NCBI GenBank assembly: GCA_958450365.1
Contig: CAUEEP010000741.1
Coordinates: forward strand, 3,372,501-3,436,500
Source: Mesorhabditis belari
Taxonomy: Eukaryota; Nematoda; Chromadorea; Rhabditida; Rhabditidae
Length of the DNA: 64,000 bases
Direction of reading: 5' to 3'
The notes under the pieces: model-generated
What the model was told of the DNA's origin: nothing
Seen by the model: the letters and a program-made list of their open reading frames with translations, nothing else
The model's database searches: none
Part shown: positions 34,212 through 45,495 of the stretch, piece by piece
Layout: each line of letters begins with the position of its first letter
Position numbering within the stretch: the first letter of the stretch is position 1
Translations under genes and position numbers: made by a program

Positions 34212-34505
34212 TTATTTCTTGCAAACAACATAAGACACAACGTCCGTTTCCAGGTCCATGTACCAGGAGTCCCACACTCGTTGCATCCGGTGAAGGCAGA
34301 GATCTGAAATTCTTTGTACAATAGAGTAAACCATTTTGCTGTACACAAATGAACTTGTATACTATTAAAGAATAATAACTTTCTTGAGATAAATAAACTC
34401 ACGTGCAAGAGCTCGCTCGCATCCTGAGCATCGAATGAGTTCCGTCAGTCCAGGCGGGTATGAAATCCTGACCTGTTGACCTGTTGACCTGAAAAGCCAT
34501 GTCAT
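34212..34505 (-). CDS. small protein with a CxxC pair, 64 aa
   Basis: Minus-strand exons 34505-34403 and 34303-34212 join in phase and end at TAA. The product reads ISYPPGLTELIRCSGCERAL in exon 1 and CLHRMQRVWDSWYMDLETD in exon 2, with Cys at CSGC, C(L)H and VVCKK. The four Cys/His positions could bind zinc or form disulfides. No signal peptide is apparent from this ATG, although an open hydrophobic stretch precedes it. It converges on the peptide gene, with only about 50 bases between the stops. Confidence 0.5.
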
Positions 34506-34889
34506 CGCGATTGCGATGACAAAAAATTGACAAGTCGAAATCCATTCTTTTGCATTTTTCCCTTAGTTGGACATCATTTAAGAGTTGTTAGTGCTTAGAT
34601 TTTTGATTTGAAGACAAAAATTTTTGTACTCGTTGTGGAAGGCCGAAGCTAAGAGAGTCGGACTTAGCCTGCTTCCAGTCAGGACTCGAAGATGCCGAGC
34701 CAAATCCTAGGAACATATAGGAATATAATTTCTAGGAGAATAGAAGGCCAAAACAATTCAGCATAATCAAAAACCCCTTTATGCAAGTTTTCGTGGAAAA
34801 ATATTGGTTTTGGGTCAAGTTCCAGACTGCCCCCTTCCCTCCAACTACTCGAGCGTCTTTTTATAGACTAAATTAATATTTTTTATTTT

Positions 34890-35280
34890 AGTCGCCAAAA
34901 AAGTCGGAGACGATATTGCAAAGGCAACGTAAGACTGGAAGGGATTGAAGGTCACCTGCAAGCTCACCATCCAAAAACAGAAACACCAAGATCGATGTGG
35001 TGCCATCGACTGCGTCCCTCATCATCAAGTAACTCAAGGAGCTACCTCGCGACAGAAAGAAGGTCAAAAGCATCAAACACAACGGCGATCTCACCATCGA
35101 CACCATCATCAAAATCGCGAGGACCATGCGCAGTCAAAGAAGAATGGCAAAGAAGTTGAAGAGAACGGCGAAAGACATCCTCGGAACCGCTCAATTGGTC
35201 GGCTGCACCATTGATGGACAACACCCACACGACGTCATCGACTCCATCAACAATGGCGACATCGAGATCCCAGCTGAATA
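34890..35280 (+). pseudogene. rpl-12: rpl-12 pseudogene, copy B
   Basis: After a TTTTAG acceptor the L12 frame reads SPKKVGDDIAKAT, then TAA in place of the Gln codon, then [14 protein letters not shown]. Frameshifts follow, but the DNA stays close to copy A down to the GDIEIPAE stop. It retains the KKVK..KH codons that copy A lacks. Stops and shifts make it non-functional. Confidence 0.85.
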
Positions 35281-35393
35281 GATTCAATTTTTATGTTTTC
35301 ATGGTTTCGTTGATCGTTTTTGTTTTTCATTGGCCTGTTATTATGTTTTTTCTTTGGTTTTCGTCTTATCTTTCATTCTTTAGTTGCGACGTA

Positions 35394-36750
35394 ATGACAC
35401 CTCAATTGCGTTTCTCAAAGGATTTTGATTCTTTCACGGTGGAACCGGATCATTTGGACGTAGTCTATGGCGAAAAGACTTTTCGTCTTGCTTACCCGAT
35501 CAACGGAGAAAGGAAATTCTCGGTCGAGGCTTGGGGCAACACGAAGATCCTGTTGCCGGAAATGTTGCTTGAGGTCTCTTTTTTATTTCATTATTTCATA
35601 ATTCAATTTCTATATAGGGTAGATAATTTATTTGATACTGGGATATAATATCATACTAGAATAATTATGCTTAAGCTGCAAATCTTTTTCATGATCTAGG
35701 TTGAATAAAGATATTCGAGAAATAATATCATCATTATAAACTTTTAGTGCTACAATCAAGATATTTCGCCTGGAATACTTGTAAATGTCCAGGCTGGATT
35801 TGAAGATGTGCTGATATTGGGTCGATTTGTCGAGAAACTTGCAAGTATTGCTGGCTATCAGCAGGTTCAGTTTTCAATTTTTTTTACGATTGAAAGTTTT
35901 CAGCTTGGGCTTATTTAATTCGTTAAGTTGAGATTTTAGGTATGAATTTTTACGAGAATTCAAGAAACCAATTTTAGGTACGTGTTGACGAGGTCAATTT
36001 ATCGGCAAATACGTCATGTGGTTCGGAATACGAGGATGAAATTGACGAGGAAATCGATGACGCCAACATGGATCCAAACCTGTTATTCTTATTTCGGATT
36101 ATCGATTTGAAAAAATTAGCCCCCTTTTGCTAGTTTCAAATATTTTCGTGGCACCTTTATCTAACAGTAATTTGGTCTTTTACGGCTATTTGATATTCTT
36201 CAGATTTAATAATTCGGGGCTTTTTCAGATCAAAACATTCCGAGAACCTATAAAGTGCGCATTTTTATTTCTTCCTTTAGATGAATCGGGATCGTCCAAT
36301 CTTGATGTTTGTCGAAGATAAGGTCCTCCCTCTCGGCTTTTCCTTCCCTGACGGCAGTGCCGGATATTTCGAGATCACTCAAACTCCAGGCGACACCCAC
36401 TATCGATTCGCCTATATGCCGGGTGTGAATCGCAAGTATGAATTAAACCCGAAAGATTTCGGCCGCCGAGCAACGGGAAGAGCAACTTATCTCATGCATA
36501 ATGTAATGTTACAGGTCAGGGTTTTCTTCTGATTGTAGTTATTCTTTAGAATTGATGGGATCTGATTTTTAAATTTAAAGCTTATGATTGTCCACCTAAC
36601 CCAAACGAGTCTCCGGGTGTGTTTGAGCTGCGTGTTCGAAGACGCGTGGTGGTTCCTGGCCCGTTGTGGGTCTCGCCGGAGGTCGATGTGTTCGTGGATT
36701 TGGGCGTACGGTCGCTTCAAGCTTGATGCATGGGCCTTGTCCAGAATAAT
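35394..36750 (+). pseudogene. unknown-family gene, copy B (broken)
   Basis: Exons 1 (35394-35573), 2 (about 35749-35865) and 4 (36281-36514) match copy A closely. After the acidic EYEDEIDEE part of exon 3 the sequence diverges and its donor is lost. The acceptor of exon 5 is deleted (the TTGTACTTTAG stretch is missing) and exon 5 is frameshifted. The copy cannot make the full protein. Confidence 0.75.
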
Positions 36751-37239
36751 TTTACGACAATTTAACCAAGGTTTTTTAGTTTGACCTTTTGATTTTGGTT
36801 TAAGGAAAAAAGCTATGATATTCATTTTTTCGAAAAAGTTAGATTTTGTCATGGCCTCAGCTCATCATTCTTCATTCATCATCATTCAGAAAAATACTAT
36901 CACAAAAAAAGTTGGCTTTTGAAACATTAACGTATTTCAATCAATGTTTGTTTTTCCAAATCAATTCTAAACTGTTCACCTGAATAAAAGTTTATTTGTT
37001 ATCTAAGCCGTCAAAGAAGAAGCAGTGGGCTATGAATTTTTTCAAAATTTCACGGAGACTATTCAGATTGCATTTATGACTTTTAAGGGGTATAGTGGTA
37101 TATAAGAAGACTATTGGCATTTGCCTGAACTTGAAAAAGTGTTTGCCGATTACGTGATTGTGACGTTGGTTGGCGGCGCGCAGCCGCGAAAGCTCTCCAT
37201 TGCTATGAAGTTAATTAAATTCTTTCTTTTTCTTGGCAA

Positions 37240-37330
37240 GTTATGGTACCGGATAGGTTAGAGCAATTGCCCCAAAAGCAAAAGCAAAGTAGCAGGTCTG
37301 GGGTTCGATCCGTTCTCCGGAAATCTACTT
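37240..37330 (+). repeat. tRNA-like (SINE-type) sequence
   Basis: An A-box-like GGATAGGTTAGAGC and a perfect B box GGTTCGATCC lie about 50 bases apart, followed by a T-rich stretch. The stems do not close into a proper tRNA. It is probably a SINE head or tRNA relic. Confidence 0.45.
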
Positions 37331-37440
37331 TTTCTTGTCAATTCCTTCCAAGTTAGCTAACCAACTTAGTATTTTCTGAACCGGGTACTAGATTAATGAA
37401 ACAAATATTAGTAATAGGTTATCCCATAAAATCGAGAGAT

Positions 37441-37690
37441 TTTTGTTTTGATCAATGCTCGCTCACAACACTACGTTTTGTATTTTTCTTTTTTCTTTTT
37501 CATGCTAAAACTTTCTTGCATTAACATTCATTTTTAGGGATCGACACGAAAAGAGAGTTGTAGTCGATCGAATGAAGCCAACTCGATTTTTGTTTTGATC
37601 AATGCTCGCTCACAACACAACGTTTTGTATTTATTTTTTTCCTTTTTATCTTAAACTTTCTTCTTTCTTGCACTAAAATTCATTTTTGGA
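37441..37690. repeat. direct repeat with a peptide-gene exon copy between
   Basis: A stretch of about 45 bases (TTTTGTTTTGATCAATGCTC and on) occurs at 37441 and again at 37590. Between them, after a TTTTTAG acceptor at 37536, lies a copy of the middle exon of the peptide gene at 33.7 kb. It looks like a local duplication of that exon and its intron edge. Confidence 0.55.
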
Positions 37691-37696
37691 AAGAAG

Positions 37697-38560
37697 CCAA
37701 CTCGAGAAGAAATCCACGCTCAACTGCTCCAACGATTTTCAAGAGGAATTTCAGTGGCCAAAGCAGCACGAGAAATCAATGAATTTTATGGCAACATAAT
37801 CGTTGGAACAAGTACTGCACAGAAATGGTTTCATAAATTCAAGATGGGTAACACGACGATCAAACGGAAGAGGGGAAGCGGCCGACCCCGAAAAGTCAAT
37901 TGATCGATTCTGAGGCGCCGACTCCGCGAAATCCCGATGGATCAACCCGAAAATTGGCTGAACGTTACTGTGGACAAATGACTGTGTGGCAATGGCTGCG
38001 AAAAGTGGGAAAATTTGAAGACAAGAACAACAAATCCCCATACGAAATGTCGGAAACAATCCAAGCCAAAAAGAAAGCAGACATGCCACCACTTGTGGAG
38101 CGAATATCGGCATGGTCGGCTTCCTCTTTCAAACATAACTCATGATCAAACGTGCGTTTTCTACGATGGTCGAGTGTTACAACGGCAGTGGTTGAAGAAA
38201 GGGCAAGTAGGTAAAATGATGCCAAAACGGAACACCCACGGAAAGAGGCGAATCTTGTGTATCTAGTGGTGTTCGACAGGCGTCCTTTTTCTAGAAACTT
38301 CTCAAACCCTGGCAAAATTTCAACACCGATATTCATCTATATCATATGAAAAAATCAAACAAAGAGTCGGAAGGTTGCTGTATGAAAACAAATGGAACGG
38401 CCCCGTTTTCGTTCTTCAGGATGGCGCAAGCTCCCACAAATCAAAAAGATCGATCGATTTTGTGAAGGACAACCAAGGATTGTTACGTGGTAAAAAGTTC
38501 AAGGATGAGAGCAAGAACTCTCGAGGATGGTTTGGACGACTATTTTCGCTCTCGCCCCTA
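37697..38560 (+). pseudogene. mariner transposase pseudogene (SETMAR-like group)
   Basis: A frame broken by shifts and stops gives EEIHAQLLQRFSRGISVAKA, TAQKWFHKFKMGNTTIK, the GRPRK linker, THDQTCVFYDGRVLQRQWL around the first catalytic Asp, RRILC, and FVLQDGASSHKSK around the second. The C-terminal third-Asp region is missing or unreadable. It is an old mariner relic. Confidence 0.7.
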
Positions 38561-38847
38561 TAGGTTTTACGAACGAGTTTCACAAATTTTTTCGACTTCG
38601 ATCCCAAAAACCTTTCAGTTTTTCCTTACATTTTGCTTTCCTTGCATGAAAATTGTGTGTTAAGAACAACAGCCTTGTTGACAAGATAATTACATCTTAA
38701 AACTTTCATTGACAATTTATTTTTAGATTTGAAAACTAGTGTTCGATGATTCTCTGGAATGTTTGTATGAATGCTATTCTTCGAATTGACAAAAGAATTC
38801 TTCTCAATGACTTCCTTTAAAGAAGCAAAATATTTATGAAATCAAAA

Positions 38848-41494
38848 TTATAGCAATTCGGCATCCTGCAATGCTCTCAGAATGATGTGATCAATTGAAC
38901 AATCAATTATATTGTTGATCTGTTGAGTATCGGTAGCAGTCGTTTCATAGACATAAAGTGCTTGTTTTGGATGACCCATTTTTCGTCGATAGATCCTTTC
39001 AATGTACTCAGTAGCATCTTCTAACGAGTCATCGCCTAAAGGTTTCTTTGTCTTTATTTGAACAATCTCTTCTCTATTATTTAGTATGGAAGACGTTAGC
39101 TTCTATGCACATTTAAGGCCATTTACAAGCTGATTACTTGAATGCGGAAAACTCATTTTAGCGAACCGCATTTTTTCCTTCAAACTTTCAAATAGCTTCT
39201 CGCAAACTCGATATTTTATTGGTTTGACGATTTAGAAATTACAGTAGAGGAATTACTTTAGGAGAGCAAAAAATTACTGTAGGAAAATTTTGGCGTTAAC
39301 TGGGATCAGTCTCACTACAATTAGTTCCGTAGTTTGCTCTTGAAGACTACAATTAGTTCCGTAGTTTGCTCTTGAAGACAGTTGGCTCCCTGTTTTTTGT
39401 CTTAAAAAGCACCTTTTGCGCTTTTAAATTTATGAGAATTACTGGCCTTAAATTACAGTCAAACCTCGACTTAACGAAGTCCAATTTTTGGTCCCATGAA
39501 AGCTGTTTACCTTATAAAGACGACGATTTAACGATGGAGAATCCCGGTCCCTTGAGAATCGTTAAATCGAGGTTTGACTGTGCTACCACTCACAATTCAT
39601 TTTCTCAAAATACTAAATCTGAAATCAGATCGGAAAATAGTAAAGAAAAGTTATGGTATTTAAAAGTTTTTCGAGCGACAATCACTTCGAAAGAGTACCA
39701 AATAAAAGATTTGACAAGCACAATACTTGCTAATTTGAAAAAGTGTTTGCGCTTACCCAAAAAGTTCGGGTAGATGTTTCTCAACGGGTAAACGCTTAAC
39801 TTTGCCTCAAAAATGTCATATTTGTTCATAAATAGGACAACCGAACAATGGCGAAAGTGAACGTTCCCGACCACTTCTTTGAACATCTGAAAAGAGATCA
39901 AGGGGTTGATTCAAAATTTCTAAAGTTTTTAAAAAGAAAAAGAAATTAAAGAAATTAAAATTATATTTCTCGTTTCTGACACTATTTTTCATTGTCTTGA
40001 TTCCCCCACCAATGACTCCTCTTCTGGATCTCTTAAGTCATAGTCAGAGATGGAAATGATAAAAACGATCAACAAGAACATCATCAAAACAGTGAATCCA
40101 TTTCCTTCTCTCCGTGCTCAATCCACCAATGTCCGCAATTCTGAACGAGAACGATTTCTTACAAGTAACGTATGTAACTCACAAAAACTTGGCATTTCTA
40201 TTAAAGAACTCGATTTGATTGATGCCGGTCGTTCGACAACGACAATGAATGATGTCCTCATTTAATGGCTCGTACTCATCCAAAGAGATACGATCAAGGG
40301 AATCGAGAAAACTGAAAAGATCAAAAATAAGAGGAGATCCTTTATTTAAATCTTCATTTTCCTTGCACAAGAGCAGCAAAAATCACCGGCAAACATGGGA
40401 TTCTACAATATTTTAAGGCTTTCTAGAAGCTTCCAGAAAAAATATTTCTACTAAAGCGACTTCTAAAAGCTTTTACAAAGTGGATCTTTTGAAAGAAATA
40501 ACATCCTAAGCCCAAATTTAGATTAAACATGTTTTAAGGATCACTTACTATTTGGCCGAATCGAGCAACTCGTAGGAGAATCGTTTCTCATAGATTTTCT
40601 GCACACTCTTGCTTCCCCAAATCCGACTCATGATTCGAGAGATCGATTTCGTGAACGACCACTAGAAAAACTGATTTTTGTTCTTAAGATAAAACTTTTA
40701 GTTTTTACCTCCTCTTTCTCGTAATTTGTTGAAACACTCTCACGAAATTCAATGAATTGACAAATGTCTTCCTGGAAAGATCCGTGAACAAATTGGCCAC
40801 GATAAAAAATTTACTTCAATATCAGTTTGTGGAGCCAATTGAAATATCCTCAATGCCTCGATCAGCTGAAAGAGCGAATCGACGGTGTTGTTTCGGATGT
40901 GGTGACGATACTTTGCGAGATCCTCTTGAGTAAAGCCTTTTGAGTGAAGAATGCTGGAATTGGGATCGAATATATTGTTATGCTAAAACTTTAGATTCTT
41001 GTTGTTCGGCATAGCAACTTTGAACAAAGATTCCTTCTTGAAATGAAATACATTTGCTATAAATGAAAGCGTGATAATATTCAAATTTGCTTAATTCTTC
41101 CCAACTTCTTTTCGAAAACTGATCAAAATTTCTTCATCTTAAATTTAAACATCATTTTTAACAAGTATTCTGAGTAAATAAATGTATTTTTTTAAAACTC
41201 CAGTCACCCCATTTGATTGAAAACTGTCGTCTTTCCACTGTTCTCCCCTCCCAATAGAAGAATCTTTATCGTATTCTCTTCTTTCTTCCAATCCTTCCAG
41301 TTTTCTTGATCAATATGCTTTGAACGTTGAGCATCGAGAGCCTAATAACGTTTTTAAACAAATTTTGGCAAGCTTGAGATGAAATTAATAAATGCAAACA
41401 GCAAGCAGGTAAAGATTTAGTAGCAGAGAGTAACTCAATCGTAAAATAAGCCATTCTTTCTCACCTCTTGACTTTTAACAGCACCTTTTCCCAT
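38848..41494 (-). CDS. divergent heterotrimeric G-protein alpha subunit, 363 aa if one base is ignored
   Basis: Minus-strand exons 41494-41465, 41341-41208, 40953-40815, 40771-40709, 40661-40549, 40311-40183, 40140-40010, 39886-39757 and 39071-38848. The start MGKG has Gly2 for myristoylation. G1 reads LLGGENSGKTT. The helical domain carries GFTQEDLAKYRHHIRNNT. Switch I reads RCRTTGI with the ADP-ribosylation Arg. Switch II reads ADIGGLSTERRKWIHCFDD, so the GGQ catalytic Gln is Leu. G4 is FMNKYD and G5 is TTATDT. It ends QDAELL. In other G-alpha proteins Gln-to-Leu here abolishes GTP hydrolysis. Exon 7 needs one base removed near 40065 to continue into FIISISDYD; with it removed all phases close, which points to a sequence error or a very recent mutation. 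Confidence 0.85.
39315..39378. repeat. tandem duplication of about 31 bp
   Basis: ACTACAATTAGTTCCGTAGT plus its tail GTTTGCTCTTGAAG occurs twice in tandem in the last intron of the G-alpha gene. Confidence 0.8.
39456..39580. mobile_element. pogo/Tigger-like MITE, 125 bp
   Basis: Ends CAGTCAAACCTCGACTTAACGA and TCGTTAAATCGAGGTTTGACTG are the classic pogo-type termini (CAGTxxAACCTCGA). A TA precedes the left end; the right one has decayed. It sits in the intron between the last two G-alpha exons. Confidence 0.75.
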
Positions 41495-42522
41495 TCAATA
41501 GAAATAAGTGATCCAAGAAAGGAGTTTAACCAACTTTATTACAAGAATTTCATTTTAAACAAATTTGTAGCGTTTAATGGTCATTTTAACTCATGATTTT
41601 TTGTGTAATTACTGGAAGCTCCCGGGGCAACCAAAAGGGTCCTTCTGATTGGAAAGAGCTATTCCGTCAAAAGAAAGCGCCAAAAAATTGCTCCGCCTAA
41701 CGGGAGCTTATTTTAAAAATTAGATCAACTGGATGAGTCGATTTATTCATGACTGTAGCTCATTGTCAATTAGAAATAAGATTTAATTAGTTTGATACTG
41801 TAGCTTTTAGCCAAAAAATGGTACTTGACATGAATTCTAACATAAACCCTGAAAGTTTTAAATTTATGCTGGACTGCTAAACAATATTCAACAAGAAAAA
41901 GCAAAAAGACATGAAGATATTTTATTTTGCTTGGAACTTTTTAAAAACAGACTTTAAAAATTTGATCACAAGTTCTTCAACGTTTCACCAATCCGCGAGC
42001 TTCTTACAAATAAATCGAGTCACTTCAAAGCTGGTAAACTTCAAGGTTTGTCGCATTTTGCAAGAACAGGGTCATCGCTGCACATCGATTATTTTTTTTA
42101 ATCAAATTGATTACTTAAAGCACCCGTTATGGCGGGATATCTGCTTGCACTTATTGGTTCGCCGCCAAAATAATCAACTCAAGTCCCATGACTACAACTT
42201 CCCGTTCCAAGCGTCCCGTTGCCCCACCAAATGTTGTGCACTGCATATTGTTTCGTAGATACGTAGATTTGCCTTTGAGATATGCACGCTTATAAATGTC
42301 GGTCAAAGCATGTGCACCCCAATAAAATTAGATCAGATCAAATTTGATCAAATTAGGGTATTCCTTTCACACAAGAGGCAATCAAATCTTGAATTTTCCA
42401 GTGATGATTAGACCAAATTTTTGGTCTAATCATGCGATAACTGGCGGAGGCGATGAGATTGCACAGTGTGAAGACAAAATAGATGATCGACAGGCTGAAA
42501 TCGATCTTTAACATCAAAAGAT
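41495..42522. other. intergenic, no firm gene
   Basis: Contains a stretch at about 41640-41710 similar to 8.72-8.81 kb (AAGAAAGCGxCAAAAAATT..CCGCCTAACxGxAGCTT), a dispersed repeat. An open plus frame at 41911-42258 is not supported by splice sites or motifs. Confidence 0.3.
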
Positions 42523-43016
42523 TTACGTTGATTTTCGTCCATTATCGTCAAATTCTTCTCGACTCAACCTGTGATTCCCGTGCTCTGATCGGCCAAACTT
42601 CGAAGCCGTGCTTCGAAGTTTGACTAAATTAAAGGATGTTACGCTCGCAACATCCTTTACTTTGTCGCCTCGTTTCCTTGCTTCCATAATCTTTTTCTTT
42701 GTCGGGGTGGTCAGATAGGCTCCAGGCATCACTAGAATAAAAAATAATAAAACATTGTTATGTGAAAAATAACGAAACAACAGCAAGAAAATAAAAAGTT
42801 GAAAAGGGGTAAAGACTTTTGTCCACCTTTTTTTGTTAACGTCGTTCTTTGTTGCCTAAAATAAATCGTTGTTTCTTTTGGTTATGGGATATAAAAACTA
42901 GAGTAAAAATGCTACAAAATACTTTGAAAACAATTTTTAAAACTTGTTAAAAGTTGAAAAATTTTGCGTTTTAAAAGCTGACCTCGGTAGGGGTAAAGAC
43001 TTTGTCCATGACTGTA
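42523..43016 (-). mobile_element. Tc1-like element fragment
   Basis: A minus-strand frame (MPGAYLTTPTKKKIMEARKR, then DKVKDVAS) looks like the N-terminal helix-turn-helix of a Tc1-type transposase. The right end holds GGGGTAAAGACTTTTGTCCA twice, at 42817 and 42988, the second ending TCCATGACTGTA. This matches the direct repeats inside a Tc1-type inverted repeat. The left end is missing. Confidence 0.55.
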
Positions 43017-43100
43017 TTTGTGGTTGCTTTGAAAGCTCCAATGTTTAAGCCTAGCTTAAAATGGTAGATTGGCTAATTTATCAAAGTTAATTCTGTTAGG

Positions 43101-45290
43101 TGATTTCCCCATTCTACATGCTTAAATTTAGTTACTTGCCTATTGTGAAAGAAATTGGCTATGTATATCGACTTGAAAACAAGGAATGGATCGATCTCAC
43201 ACAGGGAGGCAATTTAGATCTTCATTTTCTACGATAACCAGCAAAAAGAGGATCAGTACAGGATGCTTGCATATGCTGGAACACATGTATGGTTGCTTTT
43301 ATGAATGTTGTGACGAGCTTGTGTTTCAACCGATTTTTCCGATGACTTCTCTAAGCGCAAATTGGAAATTCGCATGTGCCAGCCAGAAATTTCATCTCAC
43401 TTAACACTGGAGAACGAACTTTTGGATTTGGGTTCAATCATCCAAAAGATGGAAAAGCGGTTGTGTTTAGTTATTATGTTTATTAATTATTCCGGTTTAG
43501 TTTGCGATGCAATTAGCAGCTGTTTACTTGGTTATGCAAGGAAATGAGGCAACGCAAGAAAAGCTAAAGGACGACTTGCTGATCTAGCAGTTAGCAAGGT
43601 TTTTTGAACTTTTGAATTGTTTTTGTTGCAAAGTTTAGATCCAAGCTGCACTTGTCAACCAGGAGTGTTTTGATCGAACTGCCATCAATTTGTTAGCCGG
43701 ATACAAGGATCATTTCAAGGTATTACTTCAATGTAAATATTTAATAGGTTTTATTTATGTCGCTCAAAATCGGCCCAGAAATAAAGCGAGTTTGGGGAAA
43801 ATGAAAGAAGAAAAGGATTAGGGGGAGATGCAAACTTGCTCAAGCAAAGTCTAACTGCGCAGGTTGGGTTGTTTATTGATATAAGAAGTAGCTCGAGTTT
43901 AGGAACAACAACGACACATGATAGAAAGAAAAGAGAGAAAGCAAGCTAGGATATCCTAGGGAGCAGATCAATTTTTTCAACAATCAAAACAAGGGATTCG
44001 AACAAAGTGGAATCTAACGCGAACATGTGCCGCCTAATCTTATTGTATTAACTTTTAATTTTGTATTCTTAATTTTCAAGGTTAGTTATCACAACGGCGG
44101 CACAGCTACAGTGATATACCGCATCAAAACGTTGGAAGTGCTGGAGGGGCCATGAACATTCAATCACCTCGCTCATTTACACAAATGGATACCATACATC
44201 GAGCAAATATCAATAATGAGCCATTAAGCATACTGGCTTAGTCGCAACAAAAAGTCGGGCGCTCTCGTCTGCAAAGCTTGCCTACAAAGGGAACAACTTG
44301 AGTATGGACCTGGATTACTCGCAAGAAGGGATCTCGCCAAACAAACATTTGCTGTTTCAACGGTTTTTTTTATGATCTTTCTCATCAAAGACTCTTTCAG
44401 CTCTCTGATTTGGCACAAACTTCTTTCTCATCACCAGCGGTTGCCACTAGTGGGGATGCCATGCCCGATTTGCAACGTCAGCAGTTACAGATCGTATGTT
44501 ACATCTTTGGAATCTTTACAAGTTTTCTTTTAGATGAATGCCATACAGCAAGGCTATGGAATGCAAGGTTTAGTCGGGATGGCCGATCACTCAAATTTTC
44601 ATCTTCCAGGAATGCCAATACCTGCAAGAATTGCAGGTTTTTTCTGAATTTTGATGTAAAATTTTCAAGATTTAGAGTTGTTTTCGCCACCTTCAAGTAT
44701 TCAATCAACAACCAATAATGGCCGTTCAAAGAGCAGCGTGGGAGCTACCACTACGGTTAGTTGGATTGAAAATGTGTTTTATTAGATTTTATTCGACTTT
44801 TAGAGGTAGTGGATACAACTTCTCGCCTTCGCTGACGTTCTGACGTTTTTGCAGACAATCAACCTACGGATAGTCATGCTTCAAGGTTTAAGTACTTCTC
44901 AGGTCTGTTGAATTGTACTTCTGATCAATCTCATAATGTTCAGGGTCTTGGATCGCCTTATTCACCGTCACTCTCGTCGGACGCTTCTTCAAATCCTTAC
45001 TTGAACGCTCAGATGCCCCATCCGAACAATATGGAGGTTGAGTTTTCATCTAGTTGGTTGTTGATTTGATTTATTTAGCATATCGGATCGCCAGCTTCTC
45101 CATCACTCTCATTAGAAGCTCTTCTTAGTCCATTCTCACCGCTGCCACAACACAAGTTCGATGAAGATCATGTAAAAACTAAAAAAGACAGACAACTCGA
45201 ACTTTCCTTGTTTTAGATTTCAGGCTTTGATCGATTGTCAATGAATGTTCAAGCAATCGGTGCTCATCAAGTGCCCAAGGTGCATCATAC
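43101..45290 (+). CDS. S/P/M-rich multi-exon gene, possible WH1-like start, probably damaged
   Basis: Successive plus-strand exons can be read. PIVKEIGYVYRLENKEWIDL lies near 43150-43220. QKEDQYRMLAYAGTHV and NTGERTFGFGFNHPKDGKAV lie in shifted frames to about 43460. FAMQLAAVYLVMQGNEATQE is at about 43501 and AALVNQECFDRTAINLLAGY at about 43640. Gln/Ser/Pro-rich pieces follow: MNIQSPRSFTQMDTIHR, QQGYGMQGLVGMADHSNFH, GSPYSPSLSSDASSNPYLN and GSPASPSLSLEALLSPFSP, to about 45270. The first part recalls an EVH1/WH1 fold and the tail a transcription or scaffold protein. I do not recognise the family. Stops and frameshifts at about 43230 and 44190-44250 suggest a pseudogene or errors. The 3' end is cut by copy C of the rpl-12 block at 45318. 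Confidence 0.42.
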
Positions 45291-45317
45291 TTTCTTGTGA
45301 TGCGCAAACTCTTATTT

Positions 45318-45382
45318 GAACAACACCCACACGACGTCATCGACTCCATCAACAATGGCGACATCGAGATCCCAGCTGAATA
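45318..45382 (+). pseudogene. rpl-12: rpl-12 3' fragment, copy C
   Basis: Only the last 20 codons ([20 protein letters not shown]) and the stop remain. The junction with unrelated DNA falls in the CAACACCCAC just upstream, marking the left edge of the duplicated segment. Confidence 0.9.
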
Positions 45383-45495
45383 GATTCAATTTTTATGTTT
45401 TCATGGTTTCGTTGATAGTTTTTGTTTTTCATTGGCCTGTTATTATGTTTTTTCTTTGGTTTTGGTCTTAACTTTCATTCTTTAGTTGCGACGTA

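Noticed and set aside
37240..37330. Functional tRNA gene
   Set aside because: B box is perfect, but the cloverleaf cannot be closed.
37697..38560. Domesticated transposase gene
   Set aside because: Several stops and shifts and a lost C terminus show decay, not conservation.
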